This document shows positions 5,939 through 6,497 of a stretch of DNA of 6,497 bases, piece after piece. A model generated the notes under the pieces. The model was not told the origin of the DNA. It saw only the letters and a program-made list of their open reading frames with translations, and searched no databases. The DNA lies in NCBI GenBank assembly GCA_050942825.1, contig JBMNOA010000069.1:1-6497 (forward strand). The letters are read 5' to 3'. This DNA is from CAYRML01 sp050942825. GTDB lineage: Bacteria > Bacillota > Dehalobacteriia > UBA4068. The stretch's first letter is position 1; every line of letters begins with the position of its first letter. The position numbers and the translations under genes are program-made.

Positions 5939-6067
5939 TTGCATTATGAGGAAACTATGCAGCTAATAGAAGCATTTAAGCAACATCCGGTTCAGGGAAC
6001 GTTTATTGTTCTTTTGATAGCTGGTTTTCTTGGGTGCTTGATTTATATTGATAAGCGAAAAAAATAA
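5939..6067 (+). CDS. Small single-pass membrane peptide (36-42 aa)
   Basis: This short reading frame begins at TTG 5939, two bases after the Spo0E-like stop, and ends at TAA 6065-6067. GGTGGAG (5927-5933) is a good ribosome site for TTG 5939 (5-nt spacer). An in-frame ATG at 5957 would give 36 aa but has no clear ribosome site of its own. The peptide has a polar N-terminus (EETMQLIEAFKQHPVQG), one hydrophobic span TFIVLLIAGFLGCLIYI, then a positive tail DKRKK. That predicts a single helix with the C-terminus in the cytoplasm. I recognise no family. Its tight placement suggests it belongs to the cyclase/Spo0E unit, perhaps as a membrane partner of one of those proteins. The coding call rests on ribosome site, position and the clean hydrophobic-then-basic pattern. 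Confidence 0.6.
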   Translation: MHYEETMQLIEAFKQHPVQGTFIVLLIAGFLGCLIYIDKRKK

Positions 6068-6126
6068 AATACACGAAGCATTTTTAAAAAATGATAATTA
6101 CTGTCCGTCTTATTGTACAAATTATA

Positions 6127-6135
6127 TGGTAAAAT
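6127..6135 (+). promoter_or_regulatory. Extended -10 promoter of addB
   Basis: TGGTAAAAT is an extended -10 element: TG at 6127-6128, one base, then TAAAAT at 6130-6135. No good -35 lies 16-18 bases upstream; the TTGTAC at 6113-6118 is only 11 bases away. TTGTACAA (6113-6120) is a perfect 8-bp palindrome and may be an operator or chance. The expected start is near 6142, leaving a leader of about 47 nt. It separates addB from the preceding operon. Confidence 0.45.
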
Positions 6136-6188
6136 AAAGCAGAGGAATATTATACACAATCAATACATGGATATTGGAGTCAAAACGT

Positions 6189-6497
6189 ATGAGTTTGAGG
6201 TTTATATACGGCAGGGCGGGCAGCGGCAAAACCCGTTTTTGCCTTAATGAAATCAAATCAAAGCTCGCTGCCGGAGCCACGCAGCCGCTGGTCCTGCTTG
6301 TCCCTGAGCAGTTTACCTTTCAAGCGGAAAGGGATATGATTACCGTGCTGGAAACAGGCGGCATCATTAAGACAGAGGTCCTGAGCTTCCGCCGCATGGC
6401 CTACAGGGCCTTCAATGAAGCAGGCGGCATTACCTATCCGCATATCCATCCGGCAGGCAAATGCATGATTCTTTACAGGATTCTGGACAAAATGCGG
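6189..6497 (+). CDS. addB: AddB, helicase-exonuclease AddAB subunit (N-terminal 103 aa, cut by window end)
   Basis: This is the beginning of AddB, which with AddA forms the RecBCD-equivalent helicase-nuclease that resects double-strand breaks, responds to Chi sites and degrades unprotected linear DNA. The N-terminus is diagnostic: MSLRFIYGRAGSGKT, with the Walker A motif GRAGSGKT at residues 8-15, then LVLLVPEQFTFQAERDM and TEVLSFRRMAYRAF, all typical of the AddB UvrD-like domain. The complete protein is about 1,150 aa, so roughly one tenth is present; the C-terminal nuclease and iron-sulfur cysteines lie outside. The start is ATG 6189, with GGAG at 6176-6179 (9-nt spacer). Base composition is much richer in G+C than the genes to the left (34 of 60 at 6241-6300). 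addA is expected downstream. Confidence 0.93.
   Translation, partial: MSLRFIYGRAGSGKTRFCLNEIKSKLAAGATQPLVLLVPEQFTFQAERDMITVLETGGIIKTEVLSFRRMAYRAFNEAGGITYPHIHPAGKCMILYRILDKMR

Noticed and set aside
6113..6135. TTGTAC and TAAAAT as a standard -35/-10 pair for addB
   Set aside because: The spacer is only 11 bases; the extended -10 alone is the better explanation.
6258..6449. Antisense open frame inside addB
   Set aside because: A shadow in G+C-rich coding sequence, opposite clear AddB motifs.

Overview
The window looks like part of a chromosome of an endospore-forming Clostridia (Firmicutes). The evidence is the low-GC DNA, a Spo0E-type sporulation phosphatase gene, and the start of addB (the AddAB recombination nuclease) with a clostridial-looking N-terminus. 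Every gene I can support is on the + strand.

Left part (1-2409): the 3' end of a BREX phage-defence operon. It holds the C-terminal third or so of the PglZ putative phosphatase, a complete short BrxL (AAA+ ATPase without the Lon-protease-like tail), and a 66-aa two-CxxC zinc-ribbon-like protein. The gaps are 12 and 5 nt, so the three genes look cotranscribed and translationally coupled. The subtype-defining genes (pglX, brxC, brxP and others) would lie before position 1. Type 1 and type 4 both end in pglZ-brxL. The short BrxL makes me lean towards type 4 or a related variant, but the window cannot decide it.

Middle (2410-4841): a 138-nt spacer with repeated CTTCAG/GGTA sequences leads to a WYL-domain regulator. 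Next is an unnamed 205-aa Firmicutes-type protein with a good promoter and a near-perfect 19-bp palindrome in its leader. Directly after it lies a roughly 45-codon orphan coding stretch in the +1 frame, and then an XRE repressor-like gene. This has the mosaic look of an accessory region.

Right part (4842-6497): a promoter followed by a tight three-gene unit: a membrane-anchored diguanylate cyclase, a 55-aa Spo0E-family phosphatase too short for usual gene-calling cut-offs, and a 36-42-aa single-pass membrane peptide. After a separate extended -10 promoter comes the start of addB, cut off by the window end. addB is visibly more GC-rich (34 of 60 G+C at 6241-6300) than pglZ (20 of 60 at 181-240) or the 205-aa gene (19 of 60 at 3841-3900). 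The WYL gene is intermediate (28 of 60 at 2641-2700). This is consistent with an AT-rich defence island placed next to core genome.

Functionally, the BREX genes would block phage replication, and the WYL and XRE proteins are candidate controllers. The right-hand cluster couples c-di-GMP production with control of Spo0A phosphorylation. No tRNA, rRNA, CRISPR array, transposase or convincing intrinsic terminator was seen.
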